Notes: generated by a model not told the origin, from the letters alone. Shown: positions 1 through 10,769, counted from the first letter of the stretch. The stretch is 64,000 nt of DNA from Oegoconia quadripuncta (GCA_949316235.1 OX438755.1:21537151-21601150), one strand, 5' to 3'. Program-made: numbers and translations.

Positions 1-410
1 TTAAATTAGAAGATGTGTCCCACTACGCTGGACAGTCGATTTTTTTATGTACCAGTAGTAGAAGGGGGCATTACCATATCTCTAATACAGCTGGGACCAG
101 CTGAGGGTTCTTCGTCAGATATAAGGTTAATCGTTCGACTATTTCTTCTTGTAAACTTGTAAGTATAAGTATAAAAGCCAGTGTACTCTTATCCTGAGTT
201 TTCCTTTAATTTTATTTATATGCGTATTATAAGCAGAAGGGGAAGCATGCGCCCAGCAGTGGGATGCTATAGGCTAGATTAAATTAGAAGATGTGTCCCA
301 CTACGCTGGATTTTTGCAATGACAGTCGATTTTTCTATGTACCAATAGTAGAAGGGGGCATTACCATATCTCTAATACAGCTGAGACCAGCTGAGGGTTC
401 TTCATCAGAT
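1..410. repeat. Direct repeat pair, about 120-130 bp units 280 bp apart
   Basis: Positions 1-120 recur at 280-410 with a few substitutions and a 13-base difference. The shared unit runs from aaattagaagatgtgtccca to agggttcttc and cagata. Between them, 236-275 resembles the agcagtgggatgctataggc ending seen on LINE scraps elsewhere here. No coding potential recognised. Confidence 0.7.
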
Positions 411-559
411 ACTTCAGACCTTCGATTTTTGACATCAAATGAAGCGGCCCACCAAGTTGAATATTTTTTGTAAAGGCGGTATATGTCGATCTCTAATAGT
501 TTGGTTGGGCTCTTGTGTTTCCTAATCAGGGTCACCAGGTACTCCAGATCTTCGATTAT

Positions 560-1320
560 CCTAGTTTTTATAGTTTTTCCTTTATGTGGCCATTAAACCA
601 TAACTCTGTACCAAATTTCAGCTCTCTGAGTTTATGGGAAGTACTAGTTCTATTTTGATGATCATGAGTGAGTGAGTGTCATAAATGCGAAACTTTGCTT
701 TCGCTTAACTTCGGAACTAAATGACCTACAGACTTGAAATTTCGGATTTTAAGTATGTGATTATAGCTTACTGGATGACGAAAATTTCTGCATTCTAGTC
801 TTATCCAGAGGTTCTAAAATAGGGGCCTGAAAATGCGGCGAAATGGTTCCAGTAAGGATGGTACGGCAGTGTTTGCTTCGCGCTCGACTTGGCGGGGGCA
901 CTGCCGTGCCCCCCGATGACATTTACGCGAGTAACTCAGCAGCGACAACGCTGCGTGCGGTCACAACAACTTAAATTTAATTTATTGCAAGTGATGTTGA
1001 TTAGTTTACAAGCACAGACCCAGTGAGCAACTGTATTTACTTTTTTTTTTGTTTTACCTCCTTTTAAGTAGAAATTAAGATCTCAAAAAATGTAATATAC
1101 AAAGACATATTTTTATGGTACAACACTTGTGATACTTTGTTAATTGGATGCGGAAGAGACTGTTACCCACAACACAGGGAATCCTAGTGTGGGGACCAGG
1201 GCTACCTCACTGCTTATATTGTAACACTGTTTTTGACACAATAAAAATGATTTTTACTTTTTTTTTTTACTTTTACGTAGAATATACCCTGAATTAAGAC
1301 ATAGGATACTTTTTATCCCG
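560..1320. other. No gene seen; repeat-like
   Basis: Contains a gagtgagtgag stretch near 667 and a GC-richer island at 840-960 with an imperfect inverted repeat (cggcagtg...cactgccg). It looks like degraded interspersed repeat sequence; no open frame or family was identified. Confidence 0.35.
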
Positions 1321-1929
1321 GTAAAGTGAGTAGTTCCCGTGAACAAAAAAACATATCCGCGTTAAAATTATTCCACGCAGGCGAAACCGCGGGCGGTAGA
1401 CTAGTCATAGATAAAGGAATTATTATACACAATACGAAGGTACTACGTGACGTGGAAAACATGTTCAAGATTAATAAATTAGTTTACAATAAGATCAGTG
1501 AATCCGAAGTGCTTTTAGTAGCTTAAGATAATTTAGATATTAACTAGACGGTTCAATTTACTTTTACAGTAAACGTAGCTTTCTTTGATCTATCATCTGA
1601 AATTTCCAAACAATTATGTAGGTATTTCATTAAAAAGCTTGTCGGTGACAGGTTTTCTTTTTTCATCAAGATTATTACGAAGTAAGACGAGAATAGAACT
1701 GCGAGAATTTGGACGATTTAATCAAGTATAGATGTTTCATATTTCGCTGGGTACTGAAAAACGTAATTTTAAATTTCAAATGAAATTCATTCATCAAAAT
1801 TTCAAATTTCTCATAAACGTACATAACTATGAAATCGTGCTTACAATAGTAAATTCATAGTTGATTTCATTCCAAGATCAAAGTAATAATGTCATACATT
1901 CGATATCTCATTAACCTAACATTATACTT

Positions 1930-2730
1930 GCTGAAACAACAAATTTATAAAACACAATTGAAAATACTTATGTCTTATAGAAAAAATACGCCGTCCAACT
2001 CGCTTCCGTGAGGCGTAACTCTGATATTGATATATTTTTTTAAACCCAAAGGAGTGAGTTGTAGCCAATAACTTTAATAAAACAGATTTTTAGCGGAGCC
2101 TCCAACTGACTTACGGACCCAACTAAACATAACTCTGTCTCTTCAATTTAAGAGCTATGGTCTTGTCGGTGGAGTCCTTTCCACACTTCTCTAGATTCTT
2201 TTTTTTTATGCACAACGGGTAAGTACTTGACGGTAGGTACATAAGGTTCTTTCTTTTTAACCTCCTGATACGACACGGCATTTATTTTTTCTTTACTTGT
2301 ACTATATATGTTCTTCTAGCTAGGCATTCCTCTCTTCTTCCCATCCACTTTTCCTTCCATTATGTTCTTGATAAAGTCGTGTCGTATCAGATGACCCAAC
2401 ATCTTTCCCCTTCTGTTTTCAATGATCTTCAAAAACACTCTCTTCTCATTAACGATCTGCAGGACCCCCTCATTGCTCTTTCTTTCCATTCAGCTTATTC
2501 TCTGTAAACATAAGTATAAATAGACAATTCTACATTTTTTAAGCTTTTTTTTTGTTTCCATCGTTGTTCATGAAGGTTTATTCGATATTGCACATTTGTA
2601 ATAAACACCAAACTTAAAATATTTAATTAAGTATGTACATGAAACAACAAATTTATAAAACACAATTAAAAATACCTATATCTTATAGAAAAAATACGCC
2701 GTCCAACTTACTTCCGTGAGACATAGTACC
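1930..2730. repeat. Direct repeat pair of about 85 bp
   Basis: The segment at 1933-2018 (starting gaaacaacaaatttataaaa, ending cttccgtgag) recurs at 2640-2728 with about 90 percent identity by eye. The spacing is about 708 bases. Between the copies lies a LINE fragment. Confidence 0.6.
2140..2490 (-). pseudogene. Non-LTR retrotransposon (RTE-like) coding fragment
   Basis: On the minus strand 2330-2460 reads NEKRVFLKIIENRRGKMLGH and then LIRHDFIKNIMEGKVDGKKR, the tail region commonly seen after the reverse transcriptase of insect LINEs. The 2140-2200 flank (cttcaatttaagagctatgg) is shared with 36710, 44145 and 48472. Broken and partial. Confidence 0.6.
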
Positions 2731-2739
2731 TAGTGCGCT

Positions 2740-3525
2740 GGCGCTATTGCCCCGCTGAATGCATACGCTCAGCTGCTGAGCAAAGTAGGAACCAGCTCTC
2801 ACATCTCCAGAGGCGTGGACCAGTCTAACGGATAAATCCTTTACAAATTGTTTCGTAAAGGAAATTGTAAATATAAAAAGCCCATCAAATATTATCTAGC
2901 TAGATCAAGCAAACTGTGTTTTAACACTTTTAAGCTTTTAAGCTTAACCAATTTTCATCAAACATGACTAAGAACCTGTCCCGTCGTTTAATCTGTAATA
3001 TATAGAGTACTCATTAGTCAGATCGGGACAAAGACTGGACACACACGCAACGTCGTCAAGCACATGTCACCCATACTTTTCGTCGCAGGTTAAAACATAT
3101 AGCCGAAAACAAGTACAAACTGTGCAGGAATAATACATACTTTATTAAGAAAGTATAAAAATAAACGTATCACTATGTAAAAAAAGTGGTAACACAATTT
3201 CTATAAATGAAAATCATTTATTCATGTAGGCAATACAATATGCACTTATGAACGTCATTTGTTTTTTAAACTACCACTAGCTCGGAACGCGACCACTACT
3301 GAGAAGAGCTAGCGAGAAACTCAGAGGGTTTGTCTCTTTAATTATTATAAGCAATAATAACGTCAAACAACTTTAGCACAATAAAAAGACCTACGTCATT
3401 ATGACGTCATAGGATTTCGATTCGATCAACGCAAATATCGCCAGTGAGTTCCATATCTTAGCGGATTTTCACGATAAAGCCCTTTCAACTGAGTGAACAT
3501 GAAAACATCAACTTCCAACTTTTTG
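2740..3525. other. No gene seen
   Basis: AT-rich sequence with no open frame of note and no recognisable gene A exon. A short tgacgtcat-containing palindrome lies near 3398. Confidence 0.4.
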
Positions 3526-3526
3526 A

Positions 3527-3847
3527 CCGCCTCCGTGGCTCAACAACATTGGGTTTACGATTCGGAGGTCGCGGGTTCGATCCCCAGCGGGGTACATGTT
3601 TAAGTACTCGGTTTGGTTAGTGGTAGGGCATTTTAAATGTCCGCCTGGCTAGCTACCACCGTCTTATCTAAATCTGCCGCCAAGCATCAATGTTGTGTTC
3701 CGGTTGTCAGAGATAAGATAGCCAGTCCCCTAAATGTGTTGGGGTTTCCGGGTCAGTACGCTTCCACCTTCGACCTCATCTTCACTTAATATCAGGTGTG
3801 ATTGAGGTCAAGTACCAACCCGTTGTGCATAAAAAAAAAAAAAAAAA
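3527..3847 (+). mobile_element. SINE family 1, near full length
   Basis: tRNA-derived head with B-box ggttcgatcccc near 3571, a body with attgaggtcaag at its 3' end, and a poly(A) tail at 3831-3847. The head lacks five bases (tgtaa) present in other copies. The poly(A) ends 13 bases before the splice acceptor of gene A's penultimate exon. Confidence 0.85.
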
Positions 3848-3860
3848 CTTCCTTTTTCAG

Positions 3861-3972
3861 ATGGACACAGGACAGTGGCGCGTAGTATTCCTGTCGCTCG
3901 CCGTTTTCTATATGGTCTGCAACGTGGTGTATACAATACTGGCGAGCAGTGACCGTCAGGAGTGGGATGGCG
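3861..3972 (+). CDS. Gene A penultimate exon (last transmembrane helix)
   Basis: The acceptor is tttttcag at 3853-3860, immediately after the poly(A) of a SINE. The translation contains GQWRVVFLSLAVFYMVCNVV, which aligns with exon 10 of gene B ([17 protein letters not shown]). The chosen end gives phase 1 (codon G|AT) and fits the next exon. The donor gtgccg is weak. An alternative end a few bases upstream would need a GC donor. Confidence 0.72.
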
Positions 3973-6957
3973 GTGCCGTGGTTAAGACCAGGTTCATTTA
4001 CCAGAACCGGGTCATGGGTCAGTATCAGAATCGCGGGCTTAATATTCCTCCAGAATCCATCAACTCCTGTTGACTTTACTAATACTTTCAATTCGATCTA
4101 GAGTTTATTTAAATGCTAATAAATAAATAAATTCAAAGCCATCATAAAACAGACATTATTTACCAAAGGCTATTGTAAAATTTCTGACTATCTGGATGAT
4201 AAGTAAGCATGGACATAGACCGCTCGGCGATATTCAGCCTAATTATACAATATAATATAATTGTAACCCAAACTTATTTAAAAGAGCAACCCTTGAGTTT
4301 CTTGCTCGTTCTTCTCTGGGGAATCTGCTTTGCGAATGAGCAATAATGTCAATAATTTTAATATTAAGATAAAAAATGTGACGTTTTCAAGTGATAATCT
4401 TTATCCTACGAAATAAATATTTTTTTGACTTTGACTTTGCTAACTTGCATGCCTTCGTTGCTATAAAGACTCATGGTTTCGACGTTTAAGGTGCCGTCCA
4501 GCGTACGCTGAGTCTGTTCCCACCCATGGACTTATTATTTAAACAGGACTGATAACTATCAAAAGAATCATTTAGGAAAATGATCACTATGACAACGCAA
4601 TAAGGTATTAAATTGGATGCACCATACACAAAGGCAAATCCGAGCCGAGAGAGATAGAAATAACGGAGGCCGTGTGTCTCGTTCTTACATCTTGCCAGCA
4701 AAAAAAATGATTATGATCAACAGTTTTGGCTACTCAAAAATTCCATTGAAACACTTATATTTTTATGTTATTTTAACAATTATAAATAAACAAATAACAT
4801 TCGCATTAATTTCTTTTCATATATTCTTAAATCAAACAGAAAACATACATTTTTATTTCGATTTTGTTATTTTTATGGTAACCCTGAAAAGCATGTCATG
4901 TCATGGCGGTTCGGTGTGATTTTGAATTTTCTTTGCATTAAAAGTTTTTTAAAGTATTTGTTATATTATAACAAGTAAAAGGAGTAAAATGGTGAAAAAG
5001 TGTTGCGTTTATACTTGCCCAAGTGAATCCTATGGTGGTTGCAACATATCTTTCCACAGGTAAGCTAAAAATAATATTTTTGTAAATCAAAGAAGTAGGA
5101 TGCCCATGAATTCTTGAAATGAGTCGAAATATGTGAAATATGTGTGATTGATTAGGGTCCTGACTGTTGTACTATTATTGCAGTTTCCCAAAAAATGAAG
5201 AAATGCGAAATAAATGGCTCACGCCGGCTAATGTCAAAACGCCAAAGTTTTTTGACAAATATTTTATTACAACATTTGTCCCAAGTAACAAATATATTGT
5301 GGTCACCCTGTTAGACAGAGACAAACGGCCTCTACGTTACACATCCTGCTCGGCTCGTTTTTCAGCGGCGAGTACTCAGTCCTGTTTAAATAATAAGTCC
5401 ATGGTTCCCACCACACACGCACGCATATTTTTTTTTTTTTATTTATTATCATTGTAAAATAGTATTTTTTTTTTGAAAACTAAGGGCCGTATCGACCGAG
5501 CAGTCTCAGGATTGAGATCGAGTCTCACTCTCAATAATATATTATATATTTGATACTGTTCAAATTCAGATTAGACGGAAGAAATAGAATAATCTCAAGT
5601 ATCATTCTATAAGTTTTTCTCAGTCTTGAGATAGTTTTATTAGTACGAGTCTTCTTTAATGTCTTGTTACATTTATATACAGCTTATATTTATATTTATG
5701 TGTGTTTGGAAAATAAATGGTATTAATGATATTAATAACAGTACTTTCTCTCTTCCTAAAGGATACGTTCGCACAATAGTCTTTTTTTTTTTTTTTATTC
5801 ACAACGGGTTCGTACTTGCCCTCAATCACACCTGATGTTAAGTGAAGATGAGGCCGAAGATGGTAGCATACTGTTCCGGAAACCCCATCTTATTTGGGGG
5901 ACTGGCTATCTTATCTCTGTCAACCGTATCACAACATGCTATTAACATTACTGTTTGACTGCAGCTTTAGATAAGATGGTGGTAGCTAGCAAGGCGAACA
6001 TTTAATATGCCATACCACCAACCAAACCGAGTACTAAATATGTACGCTGGGGATCGAACCCGCGACCTCCTAAACGTAAACCCACACGTTTACATTGAAC
6101 CACGGAGGCGGTTCTCCGTGATCTGCATATCTCTTTGGGGAATAAAAAGATAAGGCGATTGGTATAGGTGTCTGTTAGCATTACCTCACTTATATGAATA
6201 AAAAAGCATTCTAAATTTGAAGTTTTCCGATACCCATTGTTGAACCATTTTAGAATTCGTAGGCTGAGGTACTGGCTGCTAATAATAACAGATTAATGTT
6301 TTATACGACGATTCCTCAGATCTAATAATTTCTCGGTGCATTTCTGTTTAAAAATGTTGAATCGACCGTTTGACACTCGATTTTTTCGTGGATCGATCTT
6401 GTTTTTTTTTCGTTTCATTCTCCTCTCGGAGAAGACAAAGGTATCTAAGCCCATACAGCCATGTCTTATTTCTCTTATTTCTTCAGTTTATAAGTCAGTC
6501 TCAGTCAAAACAAGTAATTCGTCGTATACTTGGCGTACCTATATAGAGTCTAGTCACAGTCAAGTCACTCTTCAATAAAGTGGCAGAATGCTTTACAAAA
6601 GATTTGGGCGGGTTCTTGTGGGAACCCGAAAGCTTCGTTACGCACTTTAATTTACACTTCCCTTGACTTGTACACCATCACTAACTTTTGCTGCACAATA
6701 TTCTGCCATTATTAAGCTTCAAAAGTCAGAATGCACATATTATAAGAATTATAAAGAAAATTGCAACTTCACTCGCCGAGATCCCTCCAAAAAGTCGAAT
6801 CCATGAAGTCGATCTTTCGGTCGAAGACAGGGAACCCTATCAATAAAGATTAACAGGCTATAATTATTTTGTTTCAGATTCCACTCAAATTGAATTGGAG
6901 GAGCTCAGCGCCACAAAGCCGAATCAATATGTGTACAGCAACGAAACTGATATTTAA
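3861..6957 (+). CDS. Gene A: SLC17-type MFS transporter, last two exons only (5' end outside window)
   Basis: Two exons are visible: 3861-3972 and 6878-6957. They encode the last membrane segment and the cytoplasmic tail of a transporter paralogous to the two complete-looking genes downstream. The penultimate exon reads in phase 0 from its acceptor, as exon 10 of gene B does, and holds the QWR motif plus a hydrophobic stretch ending in EWDG. The last exon joins in phase 1, adds an acidic tail (about 25 residues, ending ETDI) and stops at TAA 6955-6957. An AATAAA follows at 6963. Earlier exons were not found in 1-3860, so they lie upstream of the window. Function by homology: proton- or sodium-coupled organic or inorganic anion transport. 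The substrate cannot be told from sequence. Confidence 0.75.
4150..4440 (+). mobile_element. CR1/Jockey-type LINE, 3' end fragment
   Basis: Matches the C-terminal coding end and 3' UTR of the elements at 56040-56430 (same strand) and 26742-27395 (opposite strand): aaaggctattgtaaaatttc, tctggatgataag, then the agagcaacccttgagtttct block and a ttgactttgactt tail. Confidence 0.7.
4516..5412 (+). mobile_element. P-element-like TIR transposon carrying a THAP frame (element 4525-5403)
   Basis: Ends are inverted: catggacttattatttaaac at 4525 and its complement ending at 5403, with imperfect inverted homology continuing inward (4641-4694 versus 5291-5365). It is flanked by the direct repeat gttcccacc at 4516-4524 and 5404-5412, an 8-9 bp target duplication. 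Total 879 bp, far shorter than an autonomous P or hAT element. It holds a two-exon THAP reading frame on the plus strand, the domain found at the N-terminus of P-element transposases; no catalytic part is present. Inserted in gene A's last intron. Confidence 0.7.
4989..5450 (+). pseudogene. THAP zinc-finger reading frame (two exons, truncated)
   Basis: Exon 4989-5059 encodes MVKKCCVYTCPSESYGGC and NISFH, then donor gtaagc; acceptor cag ends at 5183 and the next part reads FPKNEEMRNKWL and KTPKFFDKYF. This is the first half of a THAP DNA-binding module (M-x4-C-x2/4-C, F-H-x-F-P, R-x-K-W). The downstream half with the second C-x2-H pair is not evident and the frame soon runs into inverted-repeat sequence. 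It is probably a transposase-derived remnant within the surrounding TIR element. A host THAP gene exon is the alternative. Confidence 0.65.
5484..5655. repeat. Short MITE (family 2)
   Basis: Begins agggccgtat and ends ttttattagtacg. Rich in agtctcag / gagtctc blocks. Shares terminal style with copies at 16092 and 40970 (gggcc, tactaataaac, gagatc). Confidence 0.45.
5782..6113 (-). mobile_element. SINE family 1, near full length
   Basis: Minus orientation: poly(T) 5782-5796, cctcaatcacacctgatgtt body, and tRNA-like head ending cacggaggcggtt. B-box complement ggggatcgaaccc is intact at 6050-6062. Confidence 0.85.
6878..6957 (+). CDS. Gene A terminal exon (C-terminal tail and stop)
   Basis: The acceptor gtttcag is followed by DSTQIELEELSATKPNQYVY and then SNETDI, stop TAA. 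The tail is short, acidic and hydrophilic, as is usual for SLC17 C-termini. The phase matches the preceding exon. Confidence 0.68.
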
Positions 6958-6962
6958 TGTTA

Positions 6963-6968
6963 AATAAA
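6963..6968 (+). promoter_or_regulatory. Gene A polyadenylation signal
   Basis: A canonical AATAAA lies 6 bases after the TAA stop of gene A. Confidence 0.5.
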
Positions 6969-7253
6969 ATTAAATACCATTAAAGTCTTTTAATACTGTG
7001 CTGTACGCAGCACACTTCGATAAGACTTCAATTCGCGTTTACTTCAGATGAGGTTGAATTCGAACTCGACCATCAACTTATTGAGGGGCTAGTAGTAGGG
7101 TTGCCAGATAGTCGATATTTGTCTGGATTCTCCAGACATTTCATAAATGATGGCCGACCAAATATAAAATCTCCCGACAAACCTTTGTCATAAAGTTTAA
7201 TATAATATAAGTAATTCGATTTAAAACAAAATTGTTCATTCTTTAAATATATT

Positions 7254-7675
7254 AGGTCCTTACCCATGAAATTGGCGTTTTGTATGAAGAATTTCATTAA
7301 GACTGTTTTCTCCATACAAACATTTTTGATATTTTTTTGGGAACGGCAAAACCAAATTTAGCTAAACTTTGTGTGTATTATCGGATAACATTAAGTTAAG
7401 TATCGGCAGCGTTAATTTTTAAAAGTAACCGCTTTATAAAAGTTTCAGCGAATCTAAGAAATGATTATGGGAAGCACATGAAAAGAGCTCTGTTCAAATT
7501 TTTTTTTATTATGTCACTTAGCCCAGAACTTAAGAATATGTCGTGTGAAACCTTGAAATAATATTCCATTTTCCAAATAAAAATCGAATTTGGATATAGC
7601 TTTGAAAATCGCAGGAATTGGTACATATGATTAACAAAGAAAAAAAAAACTCCCGTTTCATAGGTAAAGACCCAA
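7254..7675 (+). repeat. MITE family 1, copy A
   Basis: About 420 bp bounded by inverted ends aggtccttacccatgaaatt and the complement of aatttcataggtaaagac style. Four further copies lie at 35937, 40758, 41562 and 43181. No coding capacity; flanks are consistent with TA target use. Confidence 0.75.
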
Positions 7676-7689
7676 TATTCAATATTTTC

Positions 7690-7860
7690 GAATAGAATTC
7701 CAGAATGACCGGTTAGAAGCGGCCTGCATCCAGCCTTATCAGGTCGGCTGTCATCCTTGTGAGTGGACGTCCTAGGCTGCGCTTACCAGCTTGGAATTCT
7801 ATGGGGGAGATCTATGTCTAGCAGTGGAGGTCATGTGGCTGTTATAATGATGATGATTTT
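7690..7860 (+). pseudogene. LINE 3' scrap (RTE-like)
   Basis: gagcggcctgcatccag-type coding remnant followed by ctatgtctagcagtggaggt, then catgtggctg and a gatgatgatt tail. This ending recurs many times in the window (for example 19505, 44520 and 53680). Confidence 0.55.
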
Positions 7861-8312
7861 TGAATAACCTGTTCATTAAGAATACAACTTTAAACTTAAT
7901 ATTTTTTGGTCCCAAGTCATCGTCTAACTCTAAAATATTACTCGAGTAATTTTATTTCTCCGATCTGATAACCCTAGCTTGGAGACCAATAAAAATACAT
8001 TCTGTACACTCAGCCAATCGACGAGCATAACCCATCCAGTAAAAGGCCACGTATTCTAAATGTTTCGACAAACGGAAAGATTCAACGATTGCCTTTTTTA
8101 TCGACTCCAAAAAGGCAAAGGTTCTATGTTCTATGTTTTTTTTAATCAGTCAATCAATCAATCAAATACGCTTTATTGTTTAAATAAGGAAGGTACATGT
8201 ATGAATAGAATAGAAAATATTTAATTGACTCAATAATGGACATACAATTCATGTTAAACATACTGTAGTAATTAATTTCTAGGTAAATGAAAATCGGAAA
8301 CAAAATATATCC

Positions 8313-8637
8313 CTTTTTTTATGAACAACGGCTTGGTACTTGGCCTCAATCATACCTGATGTTAAGTGACGAAGGTGAAAGCGTATTGACCCGGAAACCC
8401 CAACACATTTGAAGGACTGGCTATCTTATCTCTGACAACCGGAACACAACAATGCTATTAATATTGCTGCTTGGCGGCAGATTTAGATAAGACAGTGGTA
8501 GCTATCCAGGCCGACATTTAAAATGCCCTACCACCAACCAAACCGAGTACTTAAACATGTACACCGCTGGGGATCGAACCCGCGACCTCCGAATCGTAAA
8601 CCCAATGTTGTTTACATTGAGCCACGGAGGCGGTTTG
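8313..8637 (-). mobile_element. SINE family 1, full length
   Basis: Complete minus-strand copy from poly(T) to the tRNA-like head (gccacggaggcggttt). Internal A- and B-box sequences look intact. Confidence 0.87.
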
Positions 8638-9179
8638 TTTTTGTTTTTTAAATCTACTGAAGAAGAAGAAGAGGCGTTTAGGCAGTAGTGCTAATACAAG
8701 AATCGTTGAATACATTAACCTCCTTTTGACTTCACCGTAGTCGTAAAGTAACTGAGATTTGATAGAGAAGCCTTGAGTATATGAGTAGTTGAGGTCAGGG
8801 CCTACATGTACTAACTTAATAAGTCATTCAATTTTCAGTATCATTACTAAATCATTAATATTGGGAGCCAATCTGAGCTACCAGCGTTCCAATCAACGGT
8901 CTAGTTTTACAAAACGAACAAAAGAGACCTCTACATCGTCGGTACAAGAGCTAAGATTGCTCGAAGTAGTAACGCTCTGTAGACTTAAGGGATTAATATT
9001 TCGTGAAGGCATAATCTATATCTTCAAGGTTGTCATTTGATCCTTCCAGGAAAATATATACCTTGATACAAGTACAATACAGGGGGCCTTTTAATTAGTT
9101 TTTGATATCAAAAGGTAAGCATATACTTATGATTGCAAACAACTTTCCAAAAGCAACAGTCTTTATGAAATTCATTTTT

Positions 9180-9290
9180 ATCATTATCTTCATCAGCCCG
9201 TAAACATCCCTCGTATAATGAGGGAGTATGGGCCATAATCCACCACGCTGGCCCAGTGCGGGTTGGGTTAGACTTTTTCTTGACTTCACA
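9180..9290 (-). mobile_element. LINE 3' tail fragment (ggcccatactccctcat type)
   Basis: The minus strand matches the plus-strand scraps at 27690-27785 and 39050-39135 (gggccagcgtggtgg, ccctcattatacgaggga, gatgatgatga). Confidence 0.6.
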
Positions 9291-9299
9291 TGTCTTTGA

Positions 9300-9665
9300 A
9301 TTCATTGAATCCAGTTTTTTATTTCCCATAAAATGTTATTACTAATGTTGTGTTCCGGTTGTTAGAGCTCTTGGGCCTTATCATAAAAGCCGTTGTACTC
9401 AAATTCTATATCAATGTAATTGCCTTAAAATATTGCCTTTTTGTAAAAAAAAGCGTTTACAAACAAACAAACACACAAATAAAAATTAAGATATTTTTCA
9501 TAGAAAAAAATCAACATGGCGCCTGCATAATACAAAATGGAGTCTGTTTTTCAGTATTCCAGTGAATGTATGTTACTAGTGATATCCCAAACGCCTCAGC
9601 TGAGTTGGGCAAATGAGGCGTCGTTAGATTTGTAGTGTCATAGGGTTAATGACGTACCTAATGAT
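9300..9665. other. No gene seen
   Basis: Contains a partial match to the SINE family 1 body (tgttgtgttccggttgttag at 9347) and simple acaaacaaacaaac sequence. No supported gene. Confidence 0.35.
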
Positions 9666-9674
9666 AAATCCAAA

Positions 9675-10145
9675 ATGGCAGAAGCCAGCAGCAACAGGTG
9701 TTGGGGAGTCGGGACTGTGGCTTCAGGCGTTACTAACAATATAGGCACACTGCTCGACCGCGCTACCTTTCGAATTGGCGGCCCAACGTTTGGGCGCTCC
9801 ATATGTCGTCACGTCTGTGCACTTGTGAGCATATTGTTAATTCACTCAGACACCATGGGCTATCCTGCCACAGAAGTGCTGAACGCATACCTCGGCAAGC
9901 AGATCTTAATGATGTCATCTGGTGGATTACATCTGCTGGTGCGCCGGCCAGTTGGTCTAGCACGTGGTGATGGGAAGAGACCAAACGGTAAGACTGTCCT
10001 ACCTTAAAGTTGGGACGCATTTGCTACTTGTGTCGATACCCTTGCACCGTCCGATCATCCAATAACGTTAGATCGGGTTCTACCAGCCGCATTTGCTGAG
10101 AACTTCAAACGGCGCAAATATGCTAGTCTCAATGGGGATTAAATT
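9675..10145 (+). pseudogene. LINE C-terminal relic ([11 protein letters not shown] type), frameshifted
   Basis: Read across frames, 9700-10140 contains FRIGGPTFGRSICRH, RQADLNDVIWW, GLARGDGKRPNGKTVLP and ATCVDTLAP, then [12 protein letters not shown]. The order matches the C-terminal cysteine-rich part of a non-LTR retrotransposon polyprotein; the 42570-42921 copy carries the end of the same domain. Several frameshifts and stops make it dead. Confidence 0.7.
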
Positions 10146-10149
10146 TTCA

Positions 10150-10590
10150 TCAGTCTCAGTTCAGTTTGGGGTGGAAAATCTTGTGCAGGGGCTCATTTTG
10201 GGTCTGGTCAAAGTTTCAAATGATCGAAGGTTGGCCTCTATTTCTCTCAGAGGTCATGTCTTCAAGGTTCAAACAGGAAACAAACTTGGCTTCCTAGGCA
10301 TCTGTCCGGTTCAGCAAGATCTGAGACAATTTCTTTTTATGTGAATGTGTAATTATTTGGTTTTTGTAAATATGTGTAACAATCAGAAAATAGTGTAAGC
10401 TCTATGTCGAATGAAAACTAATATTCCACGTTAAGATTTAATCAGATGCCTTCAATGTTTATACATTACTCATAAACTTGATAAACAGCAATAACACGAT
10501 GTGTTCCGCACATAATATTTTGCACTTATATCTCGACGTTTTGTCTCAGTAACATAACCGGATCTTTAAATTCCTCAGTGCTTGGAGACG
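10150..10590. other. No gene seen
   Basis: One open frame (10093-10344) crosses the LINE relic boundary but resembles nothing I know. No other signal. Confidence 0.3.
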
Positions 10591-10594
10591 AAGT

Positions 10595-10765
10595 CTTTAA
10601 TCAATGAATGCCACCATGATTTATGGTACTGAAACATGATGTCTCACTATCAGAAGCTCAAGGTATGTAGATATAGAGGTATGGAGAGGGCAATGTCCAG
10701 CGTTATGCTCGTGATCGAAGAGGTGAGGAGGAATGAAAAAATCCGTATCAACACCTACTTTGCAT
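10595..10765 (+). pseudogene. RTE-like LINE fragment
   Basis: Reads ATMIYGTET, then QKLKV, MERAMSSVML and an RRNEKIR-type run, matching the block after the reverse transcriptase that also appears at 53460 (ATQRAIERAILTVSLHGRIR). It has in-frame breaks. Confidence 0.65.
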
Positions 10766-10769
10766 TTTC

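Noticed and set aside
1326..1526. 66-residue open frame (SALKLFHAGETAGGRLV...)
   Set aside because: The DNA word cacgcaggcgaaaccgcggg followed by ctagt resembles a common lepidopteran interspersed-repeat end (from memory); no protein family was recognised.
3527..3610. tRNA-like sequence with good A and B boxes (also at 8560, 20331, 27849, 33239, 47700)
   Set aside because: The same head is repeated many times with a constant non-tRNA body and poly(A); these are SINE heads, and the clover-leaf acceptor arms do not close.
4617..4919. 100-residue open frame on the plus strand
   Set aside because: It overlaps the inner part of the TIR element and is low-complexity AT-rich; the supported frame there is the THAP exon pair at 4989.
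9763..10020. Minus-strand open frame
   Set aside because: It is the antisense shadow of the plus-strand LINE C-terminal relic.
10093..10344. 83-residue open frame
   Set aside because: It crosses from a LINE relic into unrelated sequence and matches nothing recognisable.
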